This document shows, one piece after another, positions 52,613 through 62,065 of a stretch of DNA of 64,000 nucleotides (its first letter is position 1; the number at the start of each line of letters is the position of its first letter). The stretch covers positions 194,877 to 258,876 of the forward strand of contig JAJPIG010000011.1 in NCBI GenBank assembly GCA_021324855.1, written 5' to 3'. Origin of the DNA: Pseudomonadota bacterium (GTDB taxonomy: Bacteria; Desulfobacterota; Binatia; Binatales; Binataceae). The notes below the pieces were generated by a model. It did no database searches and was not told the origin of the DNA. It was given only the letters and a program-made list of their open reading frames with translations. Position numbers and translations under genes: made by a program.

Positions 52613-55207
52613 CTAGGCCAGCATCGGCTCGAGCTTCTTCAGCGGTGGCTCGAGCCGCTGGCGATCCTGGAGCACACCCAGGAATGGATCCCGGCCGAGT
52701 CGCTCCATCCGTGCAGGCATCGTTTTGATCGTGAACTTGCGCGGGTCGAGATTTGGTTTGAGTTCGTCCCACGTAATCGGCGCAGAGACCGGAGCGCCCG
52801 GCCATGGCCTGACCGCGAATGGCGCGGCGATCGTCTTGCCGTGGCCGAGTTGCAGGTAATCGATGTAGGCGCGCCCCCGGCGTGAGCCCGGCCGGGCGAG
52901 TGTCGCATGCTCGGGCATCCGCTGGACGACCACTCGCGCCACCAGTTCCGAAAACATCCGCGCGTGCTCGTAGGTGTAGCTTGTCTCGAGTCCGACCATC
53001 ACGTGGATTCCCATCTGACCCGAGGTCTTGAGGTACGGGCGCATCCCGATTTCGCGCAGCACCGCGCCGACCTCGTTCGCAACCCTGATCGCGGCGACCG
53101 TCGTCGACTCCTTGCTGTCGATATCGAACAGCAGCCAATCCGGATTTTCGAGATGTGGTACGCGCGAAGCCCAGATATGAATCGGAATCACGCCCAAGTT
53201 AGCCATGTAAGCGATCGCTTCCGCGCTTTCGAGGATAAAGTACGAAATCCATCGATGAGCGTCGCGCGAGTAGATTTTTTCCCGGCGAATCCACGACGGC
53301 GCGAACGATGGCGCATCCTTCTGGTAGAAGCTCTTGCCCTTGAATCCGTCCGGATAGCGCGTCAGCACCACCGGACGATCCTTGAGGTAGGGGAGCATCC
53401 AATGCGCAATCGCCAGGTAGTAACTAATCAGGTCGCCCTTGGTGTAGCCCTCCTCGGGCCAGAAGATCTTCTCAGGATGCGTGATCTGAAACGTGCGTTG
53501 TGCTCGCACGGGCGCAATATCCTTCTCGGCCGTGACCCGCGAAGTTGATGCGGGCTGCGGTTTCGATCGACGCTGCTCTTCTTCAGTTGGCGTGTATTCC
53601 AGGCGACACTCCCTCGGATCGGCGTCATCGAGCATGCGGACGAACGCCGGATGCCGCAGTACGCCGCCCTCGGTCCATTCAGCGTAGCGCACCTCACATA
53701 CCAGCTCCGGGCGGCAGAAGTGTGCGCCGCGCGGAACCGTAGGCTCGCCGGCGCGATGAGGCCGAAACGGCGATCGATCGATCGCGATCGATTTAATCCG
53801 CCGGCTGATCGAAGTCAGCGACCCTCCGTCGAAGCCGGTCCCCGCGCGCCCCACAAAGCGCAAACGATCGTCATCCTCGTATTGGCCGAGCAGCAGCGCG
53901 CCGAATCCCGATCGGCTACCGGCCGGATCGGTCCATCCGCCAATCACGAAGCGTCCAAGCCGCGGACATTTAATTTTGAGCCAGTCACCGGTTCGGCGTC
54001 CGGAATACTTCGAGTCCCGGCGCTTGGCGATAATCCCTTCGAGTCCCGAATCGGCGGCGAGTGCGTAAAACTCGCGCCCGTGCTCGACCACGTGGTCGCA
54101 GTAACGCAGAATGCCGTCGCCGCGCACCATCCGCGCCAGGATCGCCTTGCGATTCTCGAGCGCGATGCCGCGCAGGTCATAGCCCGCGACACTCAGTAAA
54201 TCGAAGGCGTAACAGGTCGCCGGTTGCTCGATCGCGAGCCGCTCGATCTCAGCGGCGTTTGTGATGCCGATGCGCCGCTGGAGCATCCGGAAGCTCGCCT
54301 TTCCGAACTCATCCAAAACGACGATCTCGCCGTCAATGACGAAGCGCTCAAACGGGAGGCGACTCATCGCCAGCGTCACCTCGGGATAACGCGTCGTGAT
54401 TTCCGCGCTGCTGCGGCCATAGAGCCGCACTTCGCCGCCGTCGCGAATTGCGATCATGCGCACGCCGTCGTACTTGATCTCGAACAGCCACGCCGCGCTG
54501 TCGAACGCCTCGCCGTGCAGCCGTGCAAGTGTGAGCGGGAACGACTTCACGCTCGGCGGCGCGAGAAGCCGCGGCGCCTTGAGCTGTGCGGCCGCGCGCT
54601 CGATCTCGGCGGCAATCTCCCCGCTCGCCGCCATCTCCTCGACCGTGAGCCCCGACAGCACAGATCGGGGACGCATTATTTCGAGGTCGTCCGTGCTCGC
54701 CCATTCGTCGCGTTTTTTGATCAGCAGCCAATTCTCTTTGTCAGACGGGCCGCGTTGCCCGGGCGTTCCGCGCGTACGGACAAGTGTAAATGCGCCGTGC
54801 AGCTTGAACCCGTGCAGCTCGATGTCCACCTTGCCGTCGCGGATGCTCCGTGCGACGTCGCCGGGCGGACTGATCGCGCGATAGTATCCGCGATCCCACA
54901 CGATTACCGAGCCGGCGCCGTAATTTCCCGGCGGGATGACACCCTCGAAATTGCCGTAATCTAGCGGATGGTCCTCGACCATCACGGCGAGATGCTTCCG
55001 CGCAGGATCGAGCGATGGACCCTTCGGCACTGCCCACGATCGCAGCACGCCTTCCATCTCGAGCCGGAAGTCATAATGGAGCCGCCGCGCCGAATGTTTC
55101 TGGACAACGAACAGACCGCCATCGATACGGCGGCTCGCGCCCGGCGGGCCGAACGGCTCGGGCGTCCGATCAGGACTGCGCTTCTCGTGGTAGGTATCGA
55201 GCGCCAT
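52613..55207 (-). CDS. ligD: Multifunctional ATP-dependent DNA ligase D
   Basis: 864 residues for bacterial non-homologous end joining. Domain order is phosphoesterase (about 35-165; HYDFRLEMEG, AVMVEDHPLDYGNFEG), ligase (about 235-535, adenylated Lys245 in EIKYDGVR; ERFVIDGEIVVL and GDWLKIK) and polymerase-primase (about 575-860; ITHPEKIFWPEEGYTKGDLI, the metal Asp pair in LLFDIDSKE). This is one of several known orders. The start at 55207 gives an MALDTYHEKR opening. The gene is divergent from ku across 106 bases. Confidence 0.94.
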   Translation of the reverse strand: MALDTYHEKRSPDRTPEPFGPPGASRRIDGGLFVVQKHSARRLHYDFRLEMEGVLRSWAVPKGPSLDPARKHLAVMVEDHPLDYGNFEGVIPPGNYGAGSVIVWDRGYYRAISPPGDVARSIRDGKVDIELHGFKLHGAFTLVRTRGTPGQRGPSDKENWLLIKKRDEWASTDDLEIMRPRSVLSGLTVEEMAASGEIAAEIERAAAQLKAPRLLAPPSVKSFPLTLARLHGEAFDSAAWLFEIKYDGVRMIAIRDGGEVRLYGRSSAEITTRYPEVTLAMSRLPFERFVIDGEIVVLDEFGKASFRMLQRRIGITNAAEIERLAIEQPATCYAFDLLSVAGYDLRGIALENRKAILARMVRGDGILRYCDHVVEHGREFYALAADSGLEGIIAKRRDSKYSGRRTGDWLKIKCPRLGRFVIGGWTDPAGSRSGFGALLLGQYEDDDRLRFVGRAGTGFDGGSLTSISRRIKSIAIDRSPFRPHRAGEPTVPRGAHFCRPELVCEVRYAEWTEGGVLRHPAFVRMLDDADPRECRLEYTPTEEEQRRSKPQPASTSRVTAEKDIAPVRAQRTFQITHPEKIFWPEEGYTKGDLISYYLAIAHWMLPYLKDRPVVLTRYPDGFKGKSFYQKDAPSFAPSWIRREKIYSRDAHRWISYFILESAEAIAYMANLGVIPIHIWASRVPHLENPDWLLFDIDSKESTTVAAIRVANEVGAVLREIGMRPYLKTSGQMGIHVMVGLETSYTYEHARMFSELVARVVVQRMPEHATLARPGSRRGRAYIDYLQLGHGKTIAAPFAVRPWPGAPVSAPITWDELKPNLDPRKFTIKTMPARMERLGRDPFLGVLQDRQRLEPPLKKLEPMLA

Positions 55208-55313
55208 TTTCGCCTTACATTTGCCTTTGGAGATTTCTGTTGCGGACCCGCTGAGTGGGGCTGTTTCCGGACCTCGGGTAAGCTACGATTTCCGTCCGGA
55301 GGCGCACCTTCCC
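55208..55313. other. Divergent intergenic region between ligD and ku
   Basis: This 106-base stretch should hold both promoters and any shared regulation of the two end-joining genes. A clear -35/-10 pair or inverted repeat is not seen. The ku frame remains open upstream to 55221, but that part is unlikely to be translated. Confidence 0.35.
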
Positions 55314-56189
55314 ATGGCAGCACGGCCAATCGCCAACGGCAATATCTCATTCGGCCTCGTGTCGATTCCCGTCGCCGTCTTTCCCGCGACCTCCTCCAAA
55401 TCGGTCAGCTTTCATCTGCTGCATGCCAAGGACAAAAGCCGTATCCAGCAGCGCATCTACTGTCCTGTCGATGACGCGATCATCGATCGCAGCGAACTCG
55501 TGCGCGGATACGAAGTCGAGAAGGGCCGCTACGTGGTCTTCACTGATGAAGAGCTCAAGGACCTTGAGGCGCGCCACGACCATGCGATCCAAATCGCCGA
55601 GTTCCTACCGCTTGCGGCGGTCGATCCGATCTATTTCGAGAATGGCTATTTTCTCGGATGCGAGCCCGGCTCCGCCAAAGCCTATCGATTGCTCACCGAA
55701 GCGATGACCACGATGCAGCGCGTGGCGCTCGGAACCTTCACAATGCGCGGCAAGGAGCATCTCGTTATCGTTCGTCCATACCAGGACGGCCTGATGCTGC
55801 ATACGGTTTATTATGCTGATGAAGTCCGTTCGATCGCCGATATCGATCGCGGCCAGAACGAAAGCGTCAAGGCCGCTGAGATGAACCTCGCCAAGCGTCT
55901 GATCGAGGATCTGGCAACGAAAAAATTCGAGCCGGAAAAGTATCACGACACCTACCGCGAACGCGTCCGGGAAGCCGCGCAAAAGAAGCTCGAAGGTCAG
56001 CAGGTCACCGAGGCGCCGACCGAGCCCCGCCACGCCCAGGTCATCGATCTGATGTCCGCACTCAAAGCATCGCTCGAAAAGCGCGGCAAAAGCGTTGCAT
56101 CGGCTAAAGGCGAGGCTGCGCCGCAGACGCGAAGACAGGCATCGACACGTCCCCGCGGCGAGCGCCGCCGGAGCGGCAGTAAGGGCTGA
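55314..56189 (+). CDS. ku: Non-homologous end joining protein Ku
   Basis: 291 residues from the ATG at 55314, matching the family start ARPIANGNISFGLVSIPV. The open frame reaches 31 codons upstream to 55221. It binds DNA ends and recruits LigD. Core features include VSFHLLHAKDKSRIQQRIYC, RGYEVEKGRYVVFTDEEL and a dimer-forming MLHTVYYADEVRSI. The C-terminal tail is basic (TRRQASTRPRGERRRSG), as in many bacterial Ku proteins that bind DNA or ligase with it. A GGAGG lies 12 bases before the ATG. Confidence 0.93.
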   Translation: MAARPIANGNISFGLVSIPVAVFPATSSKSVSFHLLHAKDKSRIQQRIYCPVDDAIIDRSELVRGYEVEKGRYVVFTDEELKDLEARHDHAIQIAEFLPLAAVDPIYFENGYFLGCEPGSAKAYRLLTEAMTTMQRVALGTFTMRGKEHLVIVRPYQDGLMLHTVYYADEVRSIADIDRGQNESVKAAEMNLAKRLIEDLATKKFEPEKYHDTYRERVREAAQKKLEGQQVTEAPTEPRHAQVIDLMSALKASLEKRGKSVASAKGEAAPQTRRQASTRPRGERRRSGSKG

Positions 56190-56217
56190 TCGCGAGGCCT
56201 CCCACCGTGGGAAAATC

Positions 56218-56239
56218 ACCGACCATGAGGTCGGTTTTT
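56218..56239 (+). terminator. Rho-independent terminator after ku
   Basis: The stem ACCGACC (56218-56224) with GGTCGGT (56229-56235), a 4-base loop and a T-run to 56239 lie 28 bases after the ku stop. Confidence 0.8.
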
Positions 56240-56325
56240 GACTCTCGCCTGCTTACTGTGCGATATAGGCGGCATGCGGCTCGTGTCCTGTTCACGGTCC
56301 GCAAATCCGCTCGGCGCGGTGATCG

Positions 56326-57351
56326 ATGAGCCGACGCTACAGCAAGGTCGTACTGACCCGCGAACCGCCGCACGCTCGCGCACGCGACGCTCTGATCGAA
56401 GCCGGCTATGAAGTTACCGTCGGTCCTTTCAATTGGTACAGCGGCGGCGATCCAAACAGCGAAGAATTGATCAACCTCATCGGCGACGCCGATGCGGCGC
56501 TGGTCTGCCCGCGCGACAAGATCGACGCGCGCGTGATCGAGGCCTGTCCCAATCTCCAGGTTCTGGTCTGCGCGGTGATCGGCGTCGACAAGATCGATCA
56601 GGAAGCGGCTACGCGCCGCGGCGTCCTGGTCTGCAACAGTCCCGCGCCCGAAAACTTCATCGGCCTTGCCGAAGCGACCATCGGGCTGATCGTCGTGTTG
56701 ATGAAGGGACTCAAGCGCAACGAAGCCGAGGCGCGCGATGGTATCTGGTATCGGGTCGAAAATCGCGGTCTCATGATGCAGGGCCGGACCGTCGGTTTGG
56801 TCGGACTTGGACGCGTCGCTCAGGAGACCGCGCAACGGCTCGCAGGATGGGGGATGCGCCTGATCGGCTACGATCCGTACGTCGACGCTGACGCGGCGCG
56901 CCGCTTCGGAGTCGAGAAGGTCGAACTTGAAGACCTGCTGGCGCAATCCGATGTAGTGAGCCTCCATGTCGTCCTCACCTCCGAAACCCGAGACCTCATC
57001 TCGATGCGCGAGCTCAAGCTTATGAAGCCGCAAGCGTACCTTGTGAACACCGCCCGCGGGGGCGTCGTCAACGAGGCCGACCTCGCCGTGGCGCTTAATC
57101 AGGATGTAATCGCGGGCGCAGCACTCGACGTCTTCGTGAATGAGCCCCTGGAACGCGACAGTCCGCTGCTAAAAGTAGATCCCAGAAAGCTGATTATCAC
57201 GCCGCATATCATCGGCCACGGCCAGAACGTCGAGGCCGGCGGCTTCGACATGGCGGTGGACACGATCCGCTCCATCCTGAGCGGCAAGGTTCCAAAGACG
57301 GTGAAGAACAGCGCGGCGATCGATCGATGGCGCGCGCGGTTTCATGCCTGA
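56326..57351 (+). CDS. D-isomer specific 2-hydroxyacid dehydrogenase
   Basis: 341 residues. NAD(P)-dependent reduction of 2-keto acids or oxidation of D-2-hydroxyacids. Nucleotide motif: TVGLVGLGRVAQETAQRLAG. Catalytic residues: Arg in VNTARGGVVNEADL, Glu in DVFVNEP and His in ITPHIIGHG. The specificity loop is not like that of phosphoglycerate dehydrogenase, and there is no ACT domain, so serine synthesis is not implied. It precedes the twin amidohydrolases by 56 bases and may be co-transcribed with them. Confidence 0.86.
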   Translation: MSRRYSKVVLTREPPHARARDALIEAGYEVTVGPFNWYSGGDPNSEELINLIGDADAALVCPRDKIDARVIEACPNLQVLVCAVIGVDKIDQEAATRRGVLVCNSPAPENFIGLAEATIGLIVVLMKGLKRNEAEARDGIWYRVENRGLMMQGRTVGLVGLGRVAQETAQRLAGWGMRLIGYDPYVDADAARRFGVEKVELEDLLAQSDVVSLHVVLTSETRDLISMRELKLMKPQAYLVNTARGGVVNEADLAVALNQDVIAGAALDVFVNEPLERDSPLLKVDPRKLIITPHIIGHGQNVEAGGFDMAVDTIRSILSGKVPKTVKNSAAIDRWRARFHA

Positions 57352-57407
57352 TCAATTCAAATAGCCACTGGCCCATCGACAACGGCCGTGGGAGAGGAGT
57401 GAGTACT

Positions 57408-58886
57408 ATGGCAGCATCAGTTACGGCGCGAAGTGAATCCAAGTCCGCCCGTGTTCGAGCGCGCCTGAACCATCCGATCATCGACTCCGACGGCCATACG
57501 TTCGAACTAATGCCGGTGATGCTCGACTATCTGAAGGCGGTCGGCGGCGACCGCGTCGTGCACGGCTGGAAAACCGCCTTTCACGGCACCTTTCAGGATC
57601 CACGCTGGAAATCTTTCACGATGGAGGAGCGGCGCGAGCGGCGCGCGATGCGTCCGACGTGGCGCGGCCTTCCGGCGCGCAATACGGTCGACCTCGCGAC
57701 CGCGGTGATGCCGAAGTTGCTATACGAGCGGCTCGGCGAGATGGGACTTGACTACTCAGTCGTTTATCCGACGCTGGCTTTTCTCGCGATCGAAGTTGCC
57801 GACGAGGAAGTCCGGCGCGCCGCATGCCGCGCGATCAACGACATGCGCGCCGACATGTTCCGCGATTACAGCGACCGGCTGACGACTGCCGCGACCATCC
57901 CGATGCATACGCCGCAGGAAGCAATCGCAGAACTCGAGCATTGCGTAAAAGACCTCGGCCTCAAAAGCGCGATGGTCGCGAGTTATGTGCGCCGGCCGAT
58001 CGCGGCGGTCGAAAAGCGCTTCAACGGCGTCAGCGCCTGGGCATACTGGATGGACACGTTTGGGCTCGACAGCGAATACGATTACGATCCGTTTTGGGCA
58101 AAATGCCTCGAGCTCGGCATCTCGCCGACCTTCCATTCGGTCGGCTACGGATGGGGCACGCGCCAGTCGATTACCAATTACGTACACAATCATCTCGGCA
58201 ACTTCGCGGCCAGCGCCGAGGCGGTATGCAGATCGTTGCTGCTGGGCGGTGTGCCGAAGCGCTTTCCGAAACTCACTTTCGCTTTCCTCGAAGGCGGTAT
58301 CCCGTGGGCGCGGACGCTCTTTTGCGATTTGATATCGCACTGGCATAAGCGCAACCGCGAGGGAATCGAGAACTACAATCCCGCGTTGGTCGACAAGTCG
58401 CGATTTCTCGAGCTCGCCGGCCGTTACGGCGACAGATTCATCGCAGGGCGTTCCGATCGGGTGCTGGGCTCGCTGATGGAATCGATGGAGATCGGCGAGG
58501 ATCGCGAACTGAACGACGAATGGGCGCCGAGCGGCATTCGCTCGCCTGAGGACATCCGCGACATCTTCGTCAATCAATTTTATTTCGGCTGCGAGGGCGA
58601 TGATCCGCTGAACGCTATGGCGTTTCGTCCGCACGGCACTCCCATGAATGTGCGGCTCAATGCGCTCTACGGCTCGGACATCGGGCATTGGGATGTTCCT
58701 GACATGTCGGAAGTGGCCGAGGAGGCTTATGAACTCGTGGAAGACGGCCTGATTACTGCCGAAGAGCTGCGCGAGTTCGTGTTCGTTAACGCCGTGAAGT
58801 TCTGGACCTCGACCAATCCGAAGTTTTTCGAAGGCACGGCAGTTGAGAGCGACGTGAACAAGCTGGTCGCGAACGGCTGGAAGTAG
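57408..58886 (+). CDS. Amidohydrolase family 2 (TIM-barrel metal-dependent hydrolase), first of twins
   Basis: 492 residues from the ATG at 57408, with GAGGAG 8 bases upstream. Amidohydrolase-2 features are NHPIIDSDGHTFELMPVM (Asp-x-Asp-Gly-His metal strand instead of the common His-x-His), FHSVGYGWG, WARTLFCDL and YGSDIGHWDVPDMSEVAEEA (metal Asp). The family includes decarboxylases (ACMSD-like) and hydrolases; the substrate is unknown. It is strongly similar to the next gene, which indicates an old tandem duplication. Confidence 0.85.
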   Translation: MAASVTARSESKSARVRARLNHPIIDSDGHTFELMPVMLDYLKAVGGDRVVHGWKTAFHGTFQDPRWKSFTMEERRERRAMRPTWRGLPARNTVDLATAVMPKLLYERLGEMGLDYSVVYPTLAFLAIEVADEEVRRAACRAINDMRADMFRDYSDRLTTAATIPMHTPQEAIAELEHCVKDLGLKSAMVASYVRRPIAAVEKRFNGVSAWAYWMDTFGLDSEYDYDPFWAKCLELGISPTFHSVGYGWGTRQSITNYVHNHLGNFAASAEAVCRSLLLGGVPKRFPKLTFAFLEGGIPWARTLFCDLISHWHKRNREGIENYNPALVDKSRFLELAGRYGDRFIAGRSDRVLGSLMESMEIGEDRELNDEWAPSGIRSPEDIRDIFVNQFYFGCEGDDPLNAMAFRPHGTPMNVRLNALYGSDIGHWDVPDMSEVAEEAYELVEDGLITAEELREFVFVNAVKFWTSTNPKFFEGTAVESDVNKLVANGWK

Positions 58887-58939
58887 GTATTCAACTGACT
58901 CGCATTAAACCGCTGTGGCTTACGAGTGAGTAATCGCAG

Positions 58940-60409
58940 ATGAACCGGAACGGTCTCTCGAAATCAGCGGTCGTACGCGCGGGCCTGGACCATCCGATTA
59001 TTGACTCGGACGGTCATACGGTCGAGAACGCATTGATCCTTTCTGAATATATAGAGTCACTCGCGGGACCGAAGCTTGCGCAGGATTTTCGCGAGCGGTT
59101 TCGCAGCCGCGATCAGCGGTTTACGAGGCTTTCGGCTGACGAGCATCGCGCACATCGGATAACGCGCCTGCCGTGGTGGGCGATTCCGGCCCGCAACACG
59201 GTCGATCGCGCGACCGCGATGCTCCCGAAGTTGCTTTACGAGCGAATGGGCGAGTTGGGACTCGACTACTCAGTGCTATATACAACGGTCGGATTTCACG
59301 CGATTGGACTTCCCGACGATGAATTACGGCGCGCCGCCTGCCGCGCGTTGAATCAGATGCGCGCCGACATGGTGAAGGGCCTGGAGGACCGCCTGACCGC
59401 GGCGGCCGTGATACCCATGCATACGCCCGACGAAGCGATCGCGGAGCTGGAGTACGCGGTCGAAGAGCTCGGGATGAAGACCGCGATGGTCGCGAGTTAC
59501 GTCAAGCGCCCGATTCCGGCGCTCGCCCGCAAGCATCCGGACGCCAACGCATATGCATACTGGCTCGACGTCTATGGCCTCGACAGCGACTACGACTACG
59601 ATCCCTTCTGGGCGAAATGTGTCGAGCTCGGAATCAATCCCACGTTTCACTCGCTCGGCTACACGTGGGGCAGCCGGCAATCGATTTCGAACTACGTCTA
59701 CAATCATATCGGCAGTTTCGCGGCGAGCGCCGAGGCGGTTTGCAAAGGGCTCGTGCTCGGCGGCGTTCCCAAACGTTTTCCGATGCTCCGCTTTGCGTTT
59801 CTTGAAGGCGGCATTCCGTGGGCGGTGTCGCTCTATTGCGATTTGATCGCGCACTGGCACAAGCGCAATCGCGAAGCGGTCGAGCGTTACAATCCGGATG
59901 CGATCGATCGCAGGTTGATGGCCGATTTGACGCGGCGTTACGGACGGCGGAAGTGCGAGGGCGATGCGAGCATGGTGGTCGACAATTACTCGTTTCTGCC
60001 GATCACGGATGAATACCCGTTCGTGCTCGACGAGTTCGCGCAAAGCGGAATTCACGGCCCCGAAGACATCCGGGATATTTTTGTGAACCAATTATATTTC
60101 GGATGCGAAGGCGACGACCCGCTGAATGCGATGGCGTTCCACCCGAACGGGATACCCTTCGAGATTCGCTTCAACGCGCTTTATGGGTCCGATATCGGGC
60201 ATTGGGATGTGCCCGAGATGTCGGAGGTCGCGGAGGAAGCGTACGAGCTGGTCGAGCGCGGACTAATCTCGAAGGAGAACCTGCGTCAGTTCGTGTTCGG
60301 CCATGCGGTGAAGTTCTGGACCGCGAATCGCCCGGATTTTTTCCGGGGCACCGCGGTGGAGACGCAGGTTTCGCAATTCCTGGACGCCGGAGCCAATTCC
60401 ATTAGCTGA
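58940..60409 (+). CDS. Amidohydrolase family 2 (TIM-barrel metal-dependent hydrolase), second of twins
   Basis: 489 residues. It shares the DSDGHT metal strand (DHPIIDSDGHTVENALIL), ARNTVDRATAMLPKLLYER, NPTFHSLGYTWGSRQS and YGSDIGHWDVPEMSEVAEEA with its neighbour, so the two are paralogues, 53 bases apart. Differences lie mainly in the middle-to-late region, for example TRRYGRRKCEGDASMVVDN against GRYGDRFIAGRSDRVLG in the twin; these probably shape different substrate pockets. Substrate unknown. Converges with the acyl-CoA dehydrogenase gene. Confidence 0.85.
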   Translation: MNRNGLSKSAVVRAGLDHPIIDSDGHTVENALILSEYIESLAGPKLAQDFRERFRSRDQRFTRLSADEHRAHRITRLPWWAIPARNTVDRATAMLPKLLYERMGELGLDYSVLYTTVGFHAIGLPDDELRRAACRALNQMRADMVKGLEDRLTAAAVIPMHTPDEAIAELEYAVEELGMKTAMVASYVKRPIPALARKHPDANAYAYWLDVYGLDSDYDYDPFWAKCVELGINPTFHSLGYTWGSRQSISNYVYNHIGSFAASAEAVCKGLVLGGVPKRFPMLRFAFLEGGIPWAVSLYCDLIAHWHKRNREAVERYNPDAIDRRLMADLTRRYGRRKCEGDASMVVDNYSFLPITDEYPFVLDEFAQSGIHGPEDIRDIFVNQLYFGCEGDDPLNAMAFHPNGIPFEIRFNALYGSDIGHWDVPEMSEVAEEAYELVERGLISKENLRQFVFGHAVKFWTANRPDFFRGTAVETQVSQFLDAGANSIS

Positions 60410-60426
60410 CGCGCTGATTACTCTAC

Positions 60427-61581
60427 TCAGTACGGCCGGGCGGCGGGGCCGAGGATCTCGCGCGCGACGAGCAGCTTCATGATCTGCGCCGTGCCGTCAC
60501 CGATCTCGAGCCCGATCACATCACGGAGCCGCTGCTGATGCGGCAGATCGAGGCTGTAGCCGAAATGACCGTGCAGGAGGAGGCATTGGTGAATCACCTC
60601 TACTGCAAGTTCGGGAGCCCACCATTTGCATCCGGCGGCGAGCCATCCGTGCGGCGCGCCGCGATCGCGAAGCCATAAGGCCTCGTAACAGAGCAGGCGC
60701 GCGGCGCGGAGTTTGACCGCCGCCTCCGCGAGCGGAAACGAGACGCCCTCAAAGCGGGCGAGCGTGCTCCCGAACGCCTGGCGTCCGGTCACATAGGCGC
60801 AGGTCTCCTCCAGGCTCTGCCCGGCCGCGCCGAGGCACATCAGGCCGATCAGCGCGCGGCTGAAATCGAAGCCCTGCATCACTTGGACAAAGCCGGCGCC
60901 TTCCGGCCCGATTCGCATTGCGGCCGGCACACGCACCGAATCGAAAAACAACGACCCGCGCCCGACGGCGCGTGAGCCGAGATCCTTGAAGCGCGTGCGC
61001 GTGATGCCGGAGCCGTTGAGATCGACGTAGAACGCGCTCACGCCGCGCGCTCCGGAATCCGCCGCGCCGGTGCGGGCCATCACCAGCGCGCCGTCGGCCG
61101 CCGAGGCAAACGAAATCGAGCTCTTTTCGCCGTCAAGGACGTAGTGGTCGCCGTCGCGGCGCGCATTGAGCTTCACATGCGCCGCATCGGAACCTGCGCC
61201 GGGCTCGGTGACGGCGAGAGCGGCGAGCGTCTCACCCCGGCAGATCGACGGCAGGATCGCGGCGCGCTGAGCATCGTCGCCGTGACGGGCGATGATCGCG
61301 CCGACCAGCGCCGAGAGCAGCAATACATACGCGGCGTTGAAGTCGGCTCGCGCGATCTCTTCATGCGCGATTCCGAGCGCGACGTAGTCGAGATTGTTAC
61401 CACCGAAGCGCGGCTCGACCATCGGCGCGAGCAGACCCATCGCGCCCAGTTGGCGAACCAGCTCGCGCGGCAGATCGGCATCCCGATCGCGCGAAGCGTA
61501 GAACGGCGCCAGCTCGCGCGCGCCGAAATCGCGCAGCGTCGATTGCATCAACTTGTGATCCGCGGAAAATTCGAAATCCAT
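60427..61581 (-). CDS. Acyl-CoA dehydrogenase
   Basis: 384 residues from the ATG at 61581 (the frame is open from a GTG at 61608). The FAD-dependent dehydrogenase fold includes ALAVTEPGAGSDAAHVKLNA, DGEKSSISFASAADGALVMA and FDSVRVPAAMRIG. Near the C-terminus the substrate-base segment reads IGDGTAQIMKLLVAREILG, so the position of the usual catalytic Glu (YEGT) is Asp here; Asp at this position occurs in some family branches, so activity is probably kept, but chain-length or substrate class is unclear. Confidence 0.88.
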   Translation of the reverse strand: MDFEFSADHKLMQSTLRDFGARELAPFYASRDRDADLPRELVRQLGAMGLLAPMVEPRFGGNNLDYVALGIAHEEIARADFNAAYVLLLSALVGAIIARHGDDAQRAAILPSICRGETLAALAVTEPGAGSDAAHVKLNARRDGDHYVLDGEKSSISFASAADGALVMARTGAADSGARGVSAFYVDLNGSGITRTRFKDLGSRAVGRGSLFFDSVRVPAAMRIGPEGAGFVQVMQGFDFSRALIGLMCLGAAGQSLEETCAYVTGRQAFGSTLARFEGVSFPLAEAAVKLRAARLLCYEALWLRDRGAPHGWLAAGCKWWAPELAVEVIHQCLLLHGHFGYSLDLPHQQRLRDVIGLEIGDGTAQIMKLLVAREILGPAARPY

Positions 61582-61651
61582 CGACCGTGACCTCGTCGGC
61601 TCCATCACGAGCCGTGATGTGGATTGCGATCGGACGGAGAGGGGCGGCGGT

Positions 61652-62017
61652 TCAGGGGCTCGCGCCGGCCGGCGGTGCGCTCTTCAGATATTGCGGAAGG
61701 TCGCTAAGGCCGCCGCCCGAGGGCGGCGTTACCGAGGGCTGGTCGGGCGCGTCGCCCGCCGCCTCTTCCATCACACGGCGCATCACGTCCTGCTGCATTT
61801 CCTTGGGGGACATCGCGGGCTGCAGTCCCTGTCCGCGCTCGAACTTGACGCGCTCCTCGGGAGTCATCTGGAGCCAAATCTGGCTCGCCTGCGCGGAGTT
61901 GCCGCGCTTGAGCGCTTCAAGAAAATGCTGCTGGGGAGTCTCAGCCTGGTTATGAGAGCATCCGCCGAGAGCGGCTGCCAGCGCGATTACCAGCGCCACG
62001 CCTGAAGCCCTGACCAC
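61652..62017 (-). CDS. Small lipoprotein of unknown function
   Basis: 121 residues. The signal peptide ends in ALGGC (Cys about residue 20). The mature protein starts SHNQAETPQQHFLEALKRGN, with helices, ending in Pro-rich PSVTPPSGGG. I do not recognise a family. It may be an outer-membrane or periplasmic accessory. It lies between the acyl-CoA dehydrogenase and the formaldehyde dehydrogenase genes, with 48 bases to the latter. Confidence 0.65.
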   Translation of the reverse strand: MVRASGVALVIALAAALGGCSHNQAETPQQHFLEALKRGNSAQASQIWLQMTPEERVKFERGQGLQPAMSPKEMQQDVMRRVMEEAAGDAPDQPSVTPPSGGGLSDLPQYLKSAPPAGASP

Positions 62018-62065
62018 GTGAGGATGATCCTCGAACGGTCGGGGCCATTCAAGCGGGTTCGATCG

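Noticed and set aside
53771-53792. Short CGAT-type tandem run as a regulatory or repeat element
   Set aside because: It lies inside ligD in a frame reading repeated Ile/Asp/Arg codons; GATC-rich runs are common in this genome's coding DNA, so it is treated as codon use.
55221-55313. N-terminal extension of Ku
   Set aside because: The 31 extra codons do not match Ku family N-termini, and the family start is at the ATG at 55314.
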